Positions 25,116 through 36,335 of a stretch of DNA of 64,000 nt are shown here, piece by piece (position 1 is the stretch's first letter; each line of letters opens with the position of its first letter). The notes beneath the pieces are model-generated. The model was not told the DNA's origin and made no database searches. It worked only from the letters and a program-made list of their open reading frames with translations. Source of the stretch: an uncultured Myxococcales bacterium (lineage in GTDB: Bacteria; Myxococcota; Myxococcia; Myxococcales; Myxococcaceae); assembly GCA_937980205.1 (NCBI GenBank), contig CALJKW010000042.1, positions 1 to 64,000 on the forward strand. The letters run 5' to 3'. Both the position numbers and the translations under genes were made by a program.

Positions 25116-25203
25116 GAGGCGAACCGCTCCTCGGTGCCGGCCGACGGCTGCCCCGGTACGGCCCGATGAGCTGATCGCTCTGTCGCCACGCGAAGCTTGC
25201 GGT

Positions 25204-25219
25204 CTGACTTCCTAGTCAG
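25204..25219. promoter_or_regulatory. Likely TetR-family operator
   Basis: A perfect 6-bp inverted repeat, CTGACT-TCCT-AGTCAG, lies 15 nt upstream of the TetR gene start. The TGACT/AGTCA half-site resembles those bound by TetR regulators of fatty-acid metabolism (PsrA/FadR-type). Position and symmetry suggest autoregulation of the TetR-enoyl-CoA hydratase operon. Confidence 0.65.
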
Positions 25220-25233
25220 TACTACGGCGCGTC

Positions 25234-25899
25234 GTGACCGCCACGACGAAGTCTCCGGCTGAGGCCGACCGCAAGGGCACGATCTTGAGGGCCGCGATCG
25301 AGGTCTTCTCGAAGAAGGGCTACCACGGCTGCCGCATCGCCGACGTCGCCAAGGAAGCGGGCGTCGCGTACGGCCTCGTGTACCACTACTACAAGAACAA
25401 GGACGAGCTGCTGCAGAGCGTCTTCGAGTACGGCTGGTCGACGCTCGTGAGCCGCATCACCGAGCGCTCGCTGCAGGGCAAGACCGTCGAAGAGAAGGTG
25501 CGCGGCATCATTCACGTCGCGTTCGACGCGTACAAGACGGACCCGCGCGCGGTGAAGGTGCTCATCCTCGAGGTCGGCCGCAACCCGGCGGGCCAGAGCG
25601 TGAACCGTGGCAACGCGTTCGGCAGCGCGATCGAGATGGCGGCCGTCGTGTTCCGCGATGGGCAGAAGCGCGGCGAGATCGACCCGAAGCTCGAGCCGCT
25701 GATCTGCTCGGCGATGCTGTTCGGCGCCGTCGAGATGGGCCTCACCGCGTTCATCATGGGCACGCTCGAGCGCAAGCCCGAGATCATCGATGCGGCCGCC
25801 CAGCAGATCGCCGACACGTTCTTGGGCGGTGTCCTCGGAGACGACTCATGGAAGAGCGAGAAGTCCGGTACGAAGTCACGGGCGCTCAAGCGCGCCTGA
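25234..25899 (+). CDS. TetR/AcrR family transcriptional regulator
   Basis: Encodes 221 residues from GTG 25234. The N-terminal helix-turn-helix is typical: ILRAAIEVFSKKGYHGCRI, VAKEAGVAYGLVYHYYKNKDE. The C-terminal ligand-binding part is unassigned, with a Lys-rich tail. Its 3' end overlaps the next coding start by 52 nt, so it is co-transcribed with an enoyl-CoA hydratase. A palindrome at 25204-25219 sits between promoter region and start. Together these suggest a repressor of fatty-acid or acyl-CoA metabolism that is released by an acyl-CoA, as in PsrA/FadR-type TetR proteins; the ligand is inferred. Confidence 0.9.
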   Translation: MTATTKSPAEADRKGTILRAAIEVFSKKGYHGCRIADVAKEAGVAYGLVYHYYKNKDELLQSVFEYGWSTLVSRITERSLQGKTVEEKVRGIIHVAFDAYKTDPRAVKVLILEVGRNPAGQSVNRGNAFGSAIEMAAVVFRDGQKRGEIDPKLEPLICSAMLFGAVEMGLTAFIMGTLERKPEIIDAAAQQIADTFLGGVLGDDSWKSEKSGTKSRALKRA

Positions 25900-26627
25900 C
25901 CATCGATCGCGAGAGCGCCCGCAACGCGCTCTCGCCTGCCGTCGTCCAGGGGCTCGTCGATGGGCTGCAGCGGGCCGAAGCCGATCCCGCCGTGCGCGTG
26001 GTCGTCATCACCGGCGCGGGCGAGAGGGTGTTCTGCGCGGGTGGAGACTTGGGGGGCATGGCCGGCGACGGCTTCCTCGCGGGTCACGAGGGCCGCCGCG
26101 GCTATGGGCAGCTCTTGCAGCGCCTTCAGGGGTGCTCGAAGCCCACGGTCGCGCGGGTGAACGGTCACGCGCTCGCCGGCGGCCTGGGGCTGGTGCTCGC
26201 GTGCGACTTCGCGGTGGCGACGGACGCGGCGGGCTTCGGAACTCCGGAGATCGACCGCGGGCTGTTCCCGATGATGGTGCTCGCGCTCTTGCAGCGGCAC
26301 GTGGGCCGCAAGCGCGCGCTGCAACTGCTCTTGCTCGGCGAGCGGCTCACCGCGGCGCAGGCGCTCGAGTGGGGGCTCGTCACCCAGGTGGTTCCGGCGG
26401 CGGAGCTCGAGGGCGCGACGGGCGCGCTCGCGCAGAAGCTCGCGGGGAAGAGCAGGGCGATCATGGCGCTCGGCAAGCGCTCGTTCTTCGCGACGGAAGA
26501 TCTGCCGCTGCCGAACGCTCTCGAGATGCTGGCCTCGCAGCTGTCGCTCAACGTGATGGCGGAAGACGCCGCCGAGGGCGTCACGGCGTTCCTCGAGAAG
26601 CGGCCGCCGAAGTGGAACGATAAGTGA
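25848..26627 (+). CDS. Enoyl-CoA hydratase/isomerase family protein
   Basis: Encodes 259 residues, standard crotonase length. FCAGGDLGGMAGDG forms the first oxyanion-hole segment, NGHALAGGLGLVLACDFAVA the second, and FGTPEIDRGLFPMM holds the Glu typical of hydratases. The C-terminal helix region (KSRAIMALGKRSFF) is normal for the family. It probably catalyses hydration of a 2-trans-enoyl-CoA in beta-oxidation or a related pathway. The start lies inside the TetR gene. The product could be any crotonase, as substrate specificity is not readable. Confidence 0.9.
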   Translation: MEEREVRYEVTGAQARLTIDRESARNALSPAVVQGLVDGLQRAEADPAVRVVVITGAGERVFCAGGDLGGMAGDGFLAGHEGRRGYGQLLQRLQGCSKPTVARVNGHALAGGLGLVLACDFAVATDAAGFGTPEIDRGLFPMMVLALLQRHVGRKRALQLLLLGERLTAAQALEWGLVTQVVPAAELEGATGALAQKLAGKSRAIMALGKRSFFATEDLPLPNALEMLASQLSLNVMAEDAAEGVTAFLEKRPPKWNDK

Positions 26628-26818
26628 GGACATGCCCGTTCTGCGGCGCGCGCGTGCTGCCGACGTCGAAGTACTGCCCGCAGTGTGGAGGCCGCCTCGA
26701 GCTCACCGAGCCGGGCCTGCCGCCCGTCGTGCGTGAGGGCCCGACCGACGTGCGGAAGGCCGTGAAGCGGCGGACCGGGAAGACGACGAAGAAGCGCCCC
26801 GCGGTGAAGCGTCGCTGA
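26624..26818 (+). CDS. Small zinc-ribbon protein
   Basis: Encodes 64 residues from GTG 26624, overlapping the previous stop by 4 nt. Two CxxC knuckles (CPFCGARVLPTSKYCPQCGG) form a zinc ribbon, followed by a basic Lys/Arg-rich tail (KRRTGKTTKKRPAVKRR) that may bind nucleic acid. Co-transcription with the enoyl-CoA hydratase is likely. No function can be given. Confidence 0.75.
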   Translation: MRTCPFCGARVLPTSKYCPQCGGRLELTEPGLPPVVREGPTDVRKAVKRRTGKTTKKRPAVKRR

Positions 26819-26899
26819 GCGAAAATGGGGACAGGCTGCTTTTCCGCCGTCTCGGAGCTGCGCGTCTTGCAGCGCGTCCGCGCGGGAAGAGACGCTTCG

Positions 26900-27787
26900 C
26901 TATTCGAAGTCGAGCCGCAGGAGCGTCGTGCCGTCGACCCACCGGCCGTCGATCTTCACGCCCCAGTGCAGGTGGGGCCCGGTCACGCGGCCGGTCTTGC
27001 CGACGAGGCCGAGCAGGTCTCCCTGCTTCACGACGTCGCCGTTCTTCACCTCGAACTTCGACATGTGGAAGTACGCCGTGTACAGCGCCGCGCCGTGGTG
27101 CACGAGCACGGTGTTCCCCGAGCCGAAGCACTCGCGCACCATGACGACGACCCCGTCGTTGGCGGCGAAGATGGGGTCTCCGGTGTCTCCGTCGATGTCG
27201 ACGCCGTAGTGCTGGCTCTGCCGCTTGCCGTTGAACATGCGCAGGTCTCCGAACGGGGCGGCGAGCCGATCGAGCTTCGGCCACTCGAACGGCTTGTCGA
27301 ACAGGCGCGTCTGCAGCGGCTGTGAGAACGCGGCGTCGAACGACTTCTGGTCCTCGCGCATCCACTTCTTCTCGGCCTTCGAGGGCGAGATGAACTTGCG
27401 CGCCACCTTCAGCTCGTCGCGCCGGAACGCAGGGTCGACGAGGTCGACGTCGAACGCGTAGTCCTCTTCCTTCGTGTCGGTCGTGAAACGCACCGAGAGC
27501 TTCAGCGGCTGCAGCTTCAGGTCCGTCGGCAGCCCGATGATCGCCTGGTGCCCGCCGCGGAACGGCAGGAAGTTCAGGTTCCACGCGCCGAGCGTGCCGA
27601 CGGGCACGTCCTTCGCGCCGTAGACGGTGATGAGCACCGGGTCGCCGGGCTTGGGGCTGCCCGGCTGGATCCGGACGCGCGCGACCGCGTCGCTGTTGCG
27701 CGCGGGAGCGAGCGGCTCTCCCGCGTCGGCGGCGGTACCTGCATCGGCGGCGGCCGCGAGCAGTGCTGCGAGCAGGGCCGCCGTCAT
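26900..27787 (-). CDS. M23 family zinc metallopeptidase
   Basis: Encodes 295 residues with a signal peptide-like start (MTAALLAALLAAAADA). The C-terminal half is the LytM/M23 fold: QHYGVDIDG (HxxxD) and PHLHWGVKI (HxH, about residue 272) supply zinc ligands and catalytic His. The N-terminal half may be an Ig-like or regulatory domain (GTLGAWNLNFLPF). M23 enzymes cleave peptidoglycan cross-bridges in the periplasm. The upstream gene is a lipoprotein on the same strand, 6 nt apart, so both are probably in one operon. Confidence 0.9.
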   Translation of the reverse strand: MTAALLAALLAAAADAGTAADAGEPLAPARNSDAVARVRIQPGSPKPGDPVLITVYGAKDVPVGTLGAWNLNFLPFRGGHQAIIGLPTDLKLQPLKLSVRFTTDTKEEDYAFDVDLVDPAFRRDELKVARKFISPSKAEKKWMREDQKSFDAAFSQPLQTRLFDKPFEWPKLDRLAAPFGDLRMFNGKRQSQHYGVDIDGDTGDPIFAANDGVVVMVRECFGSGNTVLVHHGAALYTAYFHMSKFEVKNGDVVKQGDLLGLVGKTGRVTGPHLHWGVKIDGRWVDGTTLLRLDFE

Positions 27788-27793
27788 GTCAGC

Positions 27794-29398
27794 TCATGGA
27801 GCGGAGAGCGCCGCCATCGCGTCGAGCTCGATGCCGCCGCCCCACAGCGTGCGGTAGCCCAGGAGGCTCGAGGGGATCTCGGAGAAGAAGACATGGAAGT
27901 TCGTGCCGGTCGGAACGGTCAGGAAGCCGGGCGGGTACGTGAATTCGTAGCGAGTCGTGTAGCCCGACGCCATGTTCGCGAACGTGCTGTTGGGCTCGGC
28001 GATGGGCTCTACCGGGACGATCGGGAAGCCGCTCGTATTCGGCATCGTCGCGTTCGGCAGCGACTTCTCGCCGACGATGTTGCCGCGACCGCCCATGCCG
28101 TCGAGATCGGCCTCGATGAGCACCTCGACGTTCTGACCCCCGGCGAGGCGAATGGGCTGGTTGAAGATGACGACGACGCGGTCGCCGGGCTCGAGCCGCA
28201 TCATCGTGCTCATGTTCGCCGCGGGCCGCCGCCAGGTGATCTTCTCGATGGCGAACGGCTTCGGCATCATCTTGTCGCCACCGAAGAAGTACGCCGCCTG
28301 CTGGAACGTCGAGCCGTTCTCGACCGATGTGGCGCGCAGCGCGAGGTTGTACTCGCGGCCGTCTTCGATGGCCCCGTTGATGGTGACGTTCAGGATGTTC
28401 GGCGTCGCCGGGTTGATGACGTTGTTCGTGGCGACCGGCGAGAGGCCGGTCTCGTCGGTGAGCTTCACGCCCACCGAGGCGCTGACGAGCGCCTGGTCGA
28501 ACACGAACCAGAGGCTCTCGCCCATCTTCACCATGTTCCTGAGCGGGTCGCCGGGGCCGTTCACCATCGAGTCGACGTTGCTGGCCAGCACGCGCAGGTT
28601 GCCCGCCGTGTGCGCGGAGGGCAGGGTGATGATCGTCGGGGCAATGCCGGTGAAGATGTCCCGCGCGCTGAGCTCGCGCCGCGTGCCGAGATAGTCGATG
28701 CGCTTGTCGCCGTCGGCGTCGTGGGCCTCGATGGTGAGGACGTAGCGGCCGTCGATGCGCGCCTCTTCGGCGATGTCGGGCACGTTCATGATCAAGAGCT
28801 CGCCGAGATCGTTCGTGGTGGCCTCGGTGACGAAGACGCCCACCGGGTTGCCGTAGGTGCCGAAGGTGTCCTGGAAGCGGACCGCGGCCGGCGAGACCTC
28901 GAGCAGGCAGCGCACGCTCTTCGCCGGCTGGCCGCCCGCGGTCACGACCTGCATGCGGAACGTGCCCTTGAGCTCGGTGAGCAGCACCGTGCCGACGTTC
29001 GCGTTGCCGTTGTTGACGGGGAAGTTCCCCGCGTTGCCCGGCACGAACGCCGAGGCGCGGGCCGTCGAGAAGCCCATCTTCGAGAACACCACCTGGGCGC
29101 TGGCGGCCGCGGGGACGCCGGAGATCGCCCACGCGCCCTCGTTGTTCGTGGTGGCGCTGAAGTCCATCATCTCGGCCGTCTGTGCGCCGCCCAGGATGAG
29201 GTCGACGCGAACGCCGCTCAGCGGCTTGAAGTCGGTCGTCAACACCTGGCCCGAGAGCGTGCCGACCGGCGTGCTGGGGGCCACGACGGAGACGCTGTCC
29301 GGACTGCGGATTCCGTCGGCGATGCCGTCACGGTTGGCGTCGGTGCTGCTGCCGCAAGCCGCGACCAGGCCGCAGAGCAGAGCGAGGGTTTTGCGCAT
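27794..29398 (-). CDS. Lipoprotein with carboxypeptidase-regulatory-like domain
   Basis: Encodes 534 residues from ATG 29398, with GGGG upstream and lipobox VAAC in MRKTLALLCGLVAAC; longer in-frame N-termini have no signal. Residues about 48-115 look like a carboxypeptidase-regulatory-like beta-sandwich (GTLSGQVLTTDFKPLSGVRV), as in surface or TonB-associated proteins. Further repeats with KSVRCLLEVSP and GDRVVVIFNQPIRL are unassigned Ig-like segments. A short N-terminal segment SSTDANRDGIADGI resembles a thrombospondin-type-3 calcium motif. It is upstream of, and probably co-transcribed with, the M23 peptidase gene. Divergent from the lipoprotein gene at 29507. Confidence 0.83.
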   Translation of the reverse strand: MRKTLALLCGLVAACGSSTDANRDGIADGIRSPDSVSVVAPSTPVGTLSGQVLTTDFKPLSGVRVDLILGGAQTAEMMDFSATTNNEGAWAISGVPAAASAQVVFSKMGFSTARASAFVPGNAGNFPVNNGNANVGTVLLTELKGTFRMQVVTAGGQPAKSVRCLLEVSPAAVRFQDTFGTYGNPVGVFVTEATTNDLGELLIMNVPDIAEEARIDGRYVLTIEAHDADGDKRIDYLGTRRELSARDIFTGIAPTIITLPSAHTAGNLRVLASNVDSMVNGPGDPLRNMVKMGESLWFVFDQALVSASVGVKLTDETGLSPVATNNVINPATPNILNVTINGAIEDGREYNLALRATSVENGSTFQQAAYFFGGDKMMPKPFAIEKITWRRPAANMSTMMRLEPGDRVVVIFNQPIRLAGGQNVEVLIEADLDGMGGRGNIVGEKSLPNATMPNTSGFPIVPVEPIAEPNSTFANMASGYTTRYEFTYPPGFLTVPTGTNFHVFFSEIPSSLLGYRTLWGGGIELDAMAALSAP

Positions 29399-29506
29399 GT
29401 GAGATGTCCCCTTTGGAGGATGAACGAAGGCCTTTGAGGATCGGGACTTTCGCGCGCTTCCGACAATCGTCAAGTGGAAGCGTCTTTCGGGGTATGCTGC
29501 GCGGCC

Positions 29507-30472
29507 GTGCGGAGGCTCCTGCGTGCGGTACTCCCGGTCGTGGTGGTGGGCGTCGCGGTCGGTAGCTGCGGCGGCAACCAGGTCGCCGGGTACATCGGCG
29601 CCGCCGGCGGCGAGCTGTGTCTGCCCGACCGCCGCGTGTGCATCTCCGTGCCGCTGAACGGCCTCGAGAACGAGACGCAGCTCTACATCCGGCCGTCGGG
29701 CGACGTCCCCGGCGGCGCGCTCAGCGAGACGTGGGAGATCGGCCCGAACGGCACCATCTTCCTGCGCGAAGCGACGGTGACCTTCCGCTACGACGTGCTC
29801 GACGGAGGCCTCGACCAGCTCGCTCCGTCGCTCGTCCGCATCTACACGCGCGAGCTGCTCGACGCCGGCACGTACGGCGACTGGCAGGCGCTCAACGACT
29901 CCGAGGTCGACCGGGTGCGCCTGGTCGTGCGCGGCAACACTCCGCACCTCTCGCCGTTCGTGATCATGCGCACCGATCGCCTGAGCGACGGCGGCATCCC
30001 CATCGAAGGAGACGCCGGCATGAAGCAGGAGGACGGCGGCATCATCTGCCCGCCTCCGTGCCGCCCGCCGGGCAACTGCACCGACGGCGACTTGAACAAC
30101 AACGAGTCGGACATCGACTGCGGCGGCATGAACATGTGCCCGCGGTGCGGCGTGGGCCGCACCTGCACCGCGAACAGCGACTGCGAGTCGATGCGCTGCG
30201 GGACGACGTCGATGACGTGCCGCCCGCCGATCGTCGACGCAGGCCCGCCCGATGCGGGGCCTGCGGATGCCGGCTTCGACGCCGGCGTCCCCGATGCGGG
30301 CAGGCCGGACGCAGGCTTCGACGCGGGCACGCCGGACGCGGGCTTCGACGCCGGGTTCGATGCGGGCTTCGACGCAGGCTTCGATGCCGGGTTCGACGCA
30401 GGCTTCGACGCCGGAGAGCCGGACGCGGGCGAGCTGGACGCCGGCGAAGCCGACGCCGGCGACGGCGGCTGA
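29507..30472 (+). CDS. Lipoprotein with ZU5-like domain and Asp-Ala-Gly repeat tail
   Basis: Encodes 321 residues from GTG 29507, which yields a compact lipoprotein signal (MRRLLRAVLPVVVVGVAVGSC); a GTG at 29474 would add 11 residues. Residues 25-150 resemble a ZU5-like fold (GGELCLPDRRVCISVPLNGL, TVTFRYDVLD). A Cys-rich segment with six or more Cys (residues about 185-240, CPPPCRPPGNCTDGD) follows. The last 75 residues are Asp-Ala-Gly and Phe-Asp-Ala-Gly repeats. Lipidated surface protein; function unknown. A second ZU5-like lipoprotein is at 63194-64000. Confidence 0.82.
   Translation: MRRLLRAVLPVVVVGVAVGSCGGNQVAGYIGAAGGELCLPDRRVCISVPLNGLENETQLYIRPSGDVPGGALSETWEIGPNGTIFLREATVTFRYDVLDGGLDQLAPSLVRIYTRELLDAGTYGDWQALNDSEVDRVRLVVRGNTPHLSPFVIMRTDRLSDGGIPIEGDAGMKQEDGGIICPPPCRPPGNCTDGDLNNNESDIDCGGMNMCPRCGVGRTCTANSDCESMRCGTTSMTCRPPIVDAGPPDAGPADAGFDAGVPDAGRPDAGFDAGTPDAGFDAGFDAGFDAGFDAGFDAGFDAGEPDAGELDAGEADAGDGG
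30244..30468. repeat. Coding repeat (Asp-Ala-Gly tail)
   Basis: Low-complexity repeats built of GACGCAGGC(TTC)/GACGCCGGC units, coding for DAG and FDAG in the C-terminal tail of the lipoprotein at 29507-30472. The central part (30345-30417) is a near-perfect tandem of 12-bp units coding DAGF. All units are multiples of 3 nt. Confidence 0.8.
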
Positions 30473-30526
30473 CACGCTGAGGTCGGGTCGGACGCGCAGC
30501 TGGACGCGCAGTCGCGAGGCCGAGGG

Positions 30527-31861
<1,335 letters not shown>

Positions 31862-31953
31862 GAGCTGAAGGAAGGACCGCGACTATACCGTTGACGACCG
31901 AAGCATAAAGCGCGACGTATTGCCGCACTTTCAAACATAAGGGAGTCGATCAG

Positions 31954-33270
<1,317 letters not shown>

Positions 33271-33294
33271 TCACCTCCTCGGAGAACTCACCCA

Positions 33295-34233
33295 ATGATC
33301 AAGAAGCGGAAGATTGGACTCATCGGCGGCGGGCAGATCGGCGGCAACCTCGCGCTGCTCTCGGTTCAGAAGCAGCTCGGCGACGTCACGCTCTACGACA
33401 TTCCGCAGGCCGAAGGGATGATCAAGGGCAAGGCCCTCGACATCAACCAGCTGTCGGCGGTCGACGGCTACGACTGCCGCGTGACGGCGACGACGAACCC
33501 GGCCGATCTCGCGGGCAGCGACGTCATCATCATCACCGCCGGCGTGCCCCGGAAGCCGGGCATGTCGCGCGAGGATCTGCTCGAGGTCAACCTCAAGATC
33601 ATCAAGGACGTCGCCGCGAACATCAAACAGCACGCGCCCAACGCGTTCGTGATCAACGTCGCGAACCCGCTCGACGCGATGGTGTACGCGCTCCACAAGA
33701 TCACCGGCTTCGACAAGAAGATGGTGACCGGCATGGCGGGCGTGCTCGACACGTCGCGCTTCAAGTTCTTCGTGGCCGAGGCGCTCAACTGCTCGATCCG
33801 CGACATCGAGGCGCTCGTGCTGGGCGGCCATGGTGACGACATGGTCCCGCTGCTCCGCCACACGACCGTCGGCGGCGTGCCGATCACGAAGCTGCTCCCG
33901 AAGGAGAAGCTCGACGCGATCGTGAAGCGCACCCGCACCGGCGGCGCCGAGCTCGTCGAACTCTACAAGACCGGCTCTGCCTACTTCGCGCCGGCGGCCT
34001 CGTCGATCGCGATGGCCGAGTCGTACCTGCTCGACCGCAAGCGCATTCTCCCGTGCGCGGCGCTGCTCGAGGGCGAGTACGGCTACAAGGGCTACTTCAT
34101 CGGCGTGCCCGCGCAGATCGGCGCTGGCGGCATCGAGAAGGTGCTCGAGCTGGATCTCGAGGCGTCCGAGAAGGCCGAGCTCGAGAAGAGCTTCGCGAGC
34201 GTCAAGAAGACGGTCGACAGCGTCAAGCTCTGA
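33295..34233 (+). CDS. mdh: Malate dehydrogenase
   Basis: Encodes 312 residues of the LDH-like MDH family, which oxidises malate to oxaloacetate with NAD. The Rossmann nucleotide site is GLIGGGQIGGNLALL. The active loop GVPRKPGMSRED has the two Arg used for dicarboxylate binding, which favours malate over lactate. GGHGDDMVPL carries the catalytic His. Co-transcribed with icd 24 nt upstream. A long inverted repeat follows 9 nt after the stop. Confidence 0.95.
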   Translation: MIKKRKIGLIGGGQIGGNLALLSVQKQLGDVTLYDIPQAEGMIKGKALDINQLSAVDGYDCRVTATTNPADLAGSDVIIITAGVPRKPGMSREDLLEVNLKIIKDVAANIKQHAPNAFVINVANPLDAMVYALHKITGFDKKMVTGMAGVLDTSRFKFFVAEALNCSIRDIEALVLGGHGDDMVPLLRHTTVGGVPITKLLPKEKLDAIVKRTRTGGAELVELYKTGSAYFAPAASSIAMAESYLLDRKRILPCAALLEGEYGYKGYFIGVPAQIGAGGIEKVLELDLEASEKAELEKSFASVKKTVDSVKL

Positions 34234-34242
34234 CGCTGGCGC

Positions 34243-34440
34243 GAGAAGCCGGGGACGCGGAACGTGGACCTGGACCCGAACGATCTCACGCGCCCGGGTG
34301 CCGGCACCGGCACGCCGGGGGGCACGTGAGCGCGAACGCGCGTTCCCCTTCGCCTGACCGGGAACGTGCCGGTTCCGGTCCTCGGGCGCGTCGAGTCGTT
34401 CGCGTACAGCTCCACGGCCAGCGTTCGACGTCCCCGGCGC
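34243..34440. repeat. Intergenic long inverted repeat, family member 2
   Basis: A roughly 200-nt imperfect inverted repeat filling the gap between mdh and the next gene. Its outer left edge GAGAAGCCGGGGACG is identical to the edge of the 38574-38724 element, and the right edge ends CGTCCCCGG. Matching internal blocks in the two arms include CCGGCACCGGCACG/CGTGCCGGTTCCGG and the central GCGAACGCGCGTTC. It starts 9 nt after the mdh stop codon and ends 1 nt before the next GTG start. Confidence 0.75.
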
Positions 34441-34441
34441 T

Positions 34442-35356
34442 GTGACGTACGAGCAGCTGGTCACGCAGCTCGCAGCGCACCCCGACGATCGGGCCGCCCA
34501 CTCCGTGTTCGCGGACTGGCTGCTCGAGCGCGGCGACGTGCGCGGCGAGGCCCTCGCGCTCGAGCTCTCGGGCGGAGGCTCGAAGCTTCGCGCGCTGCAG
34601 CAGAAGCACGCGCGCGAGTGGCTGGGGCCTGCCTTCGAGCACGTCGAGCTTCCGCGCTGCGCCTTCTACGGGCCGTTCCCCACGAAGCTGTCGTTCAAGC
34701 GCGGCGCGCCGATCTCCGATGTGCCGGCGACGGTGCGTCACCTCGCCGGCGACTGGCGGCAGCTGCCCGCCGTGGCACCCCGGCGCTTCGACGTGCTCGA
34801 GGTGCTCGTGGGCCTCGGCATGGCGTTCTCCGACTTCCGTGCGCTCGCCGACGAGCTCGACGAGGTGGCGAAGGTGAAGGCGAAGCGCCTGCTGCTCGTG
34901 CTCGACACCTTCGCCGGAGCAGAGGCCGCGCAGTTCCTCGCGATGGGCTTCTTGCGCTCCGGCCTCGCCGAGCAGGACAGCGTCACCTTCGTGGTGCGCG
35001 ACGGCTCGATGGACGCGGCGGTCGCGTGGCTGCACCAGGCGGGGTCGTGGGGCTCGGGAGATCGCTGGGGCGCCGAGTGGCAGGGCGCGATCGTGACCGC
35101 CTCGCGCGATCGGCGCGGGCACTTCACCCAGCTCGAGGTCGATCTCTCGTTCGACGACGAGCGCGCGATCGCCGCCCGCGCAGCGAGCGCCGCGTTGGTG
35201 CTCTCTCAGCTGCGCCGCATGAACCCGTCGCGTCTCGACGTCCGCGTCGCCGATGGCCAGCGCTTCGCGCGCCGCCTGAGCGAGACCTTCAAAGCGCCTC
35301 TGCGATTCCTGCCCGGCGTTGGCAAGGTGCGCGTCTGTCGGACCACAAAAAAGTAA
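34442..35356 (+). CDS. TIGR02996-domain protein of unknown function
   Basis: Encodes 304 residues from GTG 34442. The first 45 residues match the TIGR02996 pattern found in Myxococcota and Planctomycetes (LAAHPDDRAAHSVFADWLLERGD), which typically precedes variable domains. The remaining part is unassigned and has no membrane segment. No RBS is obvious because the inverted repeat ends just upstream of the start. The gene may be read from a promoter inside or beyond the repeat. Confidence 0.75.
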   Translation: MTYEQLVTQLAAHPDDRAAHSVFADWLLERGDVRGEALALELSGGGSKLRALQQKHAREWLGPAFEHVELPRCAFYGPFPTKLSFKRGAPISDVPATVRHLAGDWRQLPAVAPRRFDVLEVLVGLGMAFSDFRALADELDEVAKVKAKRLLLVLDTFAGAEAAQFLAMGFLRSGLAEQDSVTFVVRDGSMDAAVAWLHQAGSWGSGDRWGAEWQGAIVTASRDRRGHFTQLEVDLSFDDERAIAARAASAALVLSQLRRMNPSRLDVRVADGQRFARRLSETFKAPLRFLPGVGKVRVCRTTKK

Positions 35357-35423
35357 CAAGACTCATTCGCGCTTCGAATAGAGTGCGCGCCGCGGTCCAC
35401 ACAATCACAGGGGTCAAACGTAC

Positions 35424-35834
35424 ATGGGCTATGGGATCTGGCTGTGCCTGCTTGGCGTTCTTGCTGTTCCGAGTCTGGTCATCGCGAAGAAACCCAACGC
35501 GAAAGAACTGATCGACAAGATCACGCCGTACCAGGGCTGGATCGGTGCGATCTCCTTCCTGGGCGGCATCTGGTGGATCGTCTACAGCGTCCTCAACATC
35601 GGCTGGATGGCGAGCTTCCCGATTCGCTGGGCCACGCTGCTCGCCGTTGCGCTGTTGCAGACCGGCCTCGGCCTCATTCTGGGCATCGGCACGCTGAAGA
35701 CGTTCATCAAGCAGCCGCAGGCCGTCGAGAAGATGGATCAGCTGCTCACCAAGCTGCAGCCGAAGCAGGGCGTGATGGGTCTGGCCGCCATTGGCATCGG
35801 CCTCTGGTCGATCATCTCCAGCATCCTCTTCTGA
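35424..35834 (+). CDS. Small inner-membrane protein
   Basis: Encodes 136 residues with four hydrophobic segments: LCLLGVLAVPSLVIA, GAISFLGGIWWIVYSVLN, LLAVALLQTGLGLILGIG and VMGLAAIGIGLWSIISSIL. No motif for a known family; membrane topology alone is readable. Start ATG 35424. It is followed by another small membrane protein gene with its own predicted promoter. Confidence 0.8.
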   Translation: MGYGIWLCLLGVLAVPSLVIAKKPNAKELIDKITPYQGWIGAISFLGGIWWIVYSVLNIGWMASFPIRWATLLAVALLQTGLGLILGIGTLKTFIKQPQAVEKMDQLLTKLQPKQGVMGLAAIGIGLWSIISSILF

Positions 35835-35838
35835 CGCG

Positions 35839-35867
35839 TTGACACGACCTACGGCGTTCTGTTTGAA
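35839..35867 (+). promoter_or_regulatory. Predicted sigma-70 promoter overlapping a perfect inverted repeat
   Basis: TTGACA (35839-35844) and TTTGAA (35862-35867) are separated by 17 nt, upstream of the 35880 gene. A perfect 7-bp inverted repeat GGCGTTC-TGTTT-GAACGCC (35853-35871) overlaps the -10 hexamer, and could be an operator or a weak terminator for the preceding gene. The -10 match is only partial. Confidence 0.5.
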
Positions 35868-35879
35868 CGCCGTGCGTCA

Positions 35880-36227
35880 ATGGCCTCGGAACAGCCGCCT
35901 CAAATCTCACAGGTTGGAGGCGGCTCCGAGGTCGTCCGAGAGCAGGACAAGCCGCACCTCGTGCTGGCCTACCTCGGACCGCTGTGCCTGATTCCACTCC
36001 TCTCAGTGAAAGACAGCCCCTTCGTGTCGTGGCACGCGAAGCAGGGGCTGGTGCTTGCGCTGGTCGGGCTGGGGTCGAACGTTCTGTGGTCGCTGGGCCC
36101 GCTGTCGCTGCTCAACTGCTTGCTGTGGCCGGCGATCGGCATCTGCGCCGTGATGAGCATCATCAAGGCGTTTCAGGGGCAGCGGTGGCGCATTCCGTTG
36201 GTGGCGGATCTGGCCGACAAGTTTTGA
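35880..36227 (+). CDS. DUF4870-like small membrane protein
   Basis: Encodes 115 residues from ATG 35880. The N-terminal 25 residues are soluble; a membrane-associated core follows (LAYLGPLCLIPLL, FVSWHAKQGLVLALVGL, LLNCLLWPAIGICAVMSII). The HAKQGL and IPLVADLADKF phrases are typical of the DUF4870 group of small integral membrane proteins. Function unknown. A predicted promoter lies just upstream, and a rho-independent terminator is 36 nt after the stop. Confidence 0.8.
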   Translation: MASEQPPQISQVGGGSEVVREQDKPHLVLAYLGPLCLIPLLSVKDSPFVSWHAKQGLVLALVGLGSNVLWSLGPLSLLNCLLWPAIGICAVMSIIKAFQGQRWRIPLVADLADKF

Positions 36228-36262
36228 AGCGAAGCGTTTGAAGCAGCCCGTTCGGAAGTTCG

Positions 36263-36299
36263 AAAGCCCGGCTTCCCTGGGAGGGGGGGCCGGGCTTTT
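36263..36299 (+). terminator. Rho-independent terminator
   Basis: A 10-bp perfect stem (AAAGCCCGGC with GCCGGGCTTT, loop of about 16 nt) is followed by TTTT. It lies after the 35880 gene. The AAA on the left gives a TTT on the minus strand, so it may also serve the convergent zinc-ribbon gene. Confidence 0.88.
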
Positions 36300-36335
36300 C
36301 AGTACCTTCTCTACGGCTGCGAGGAGGGCGCGCTC

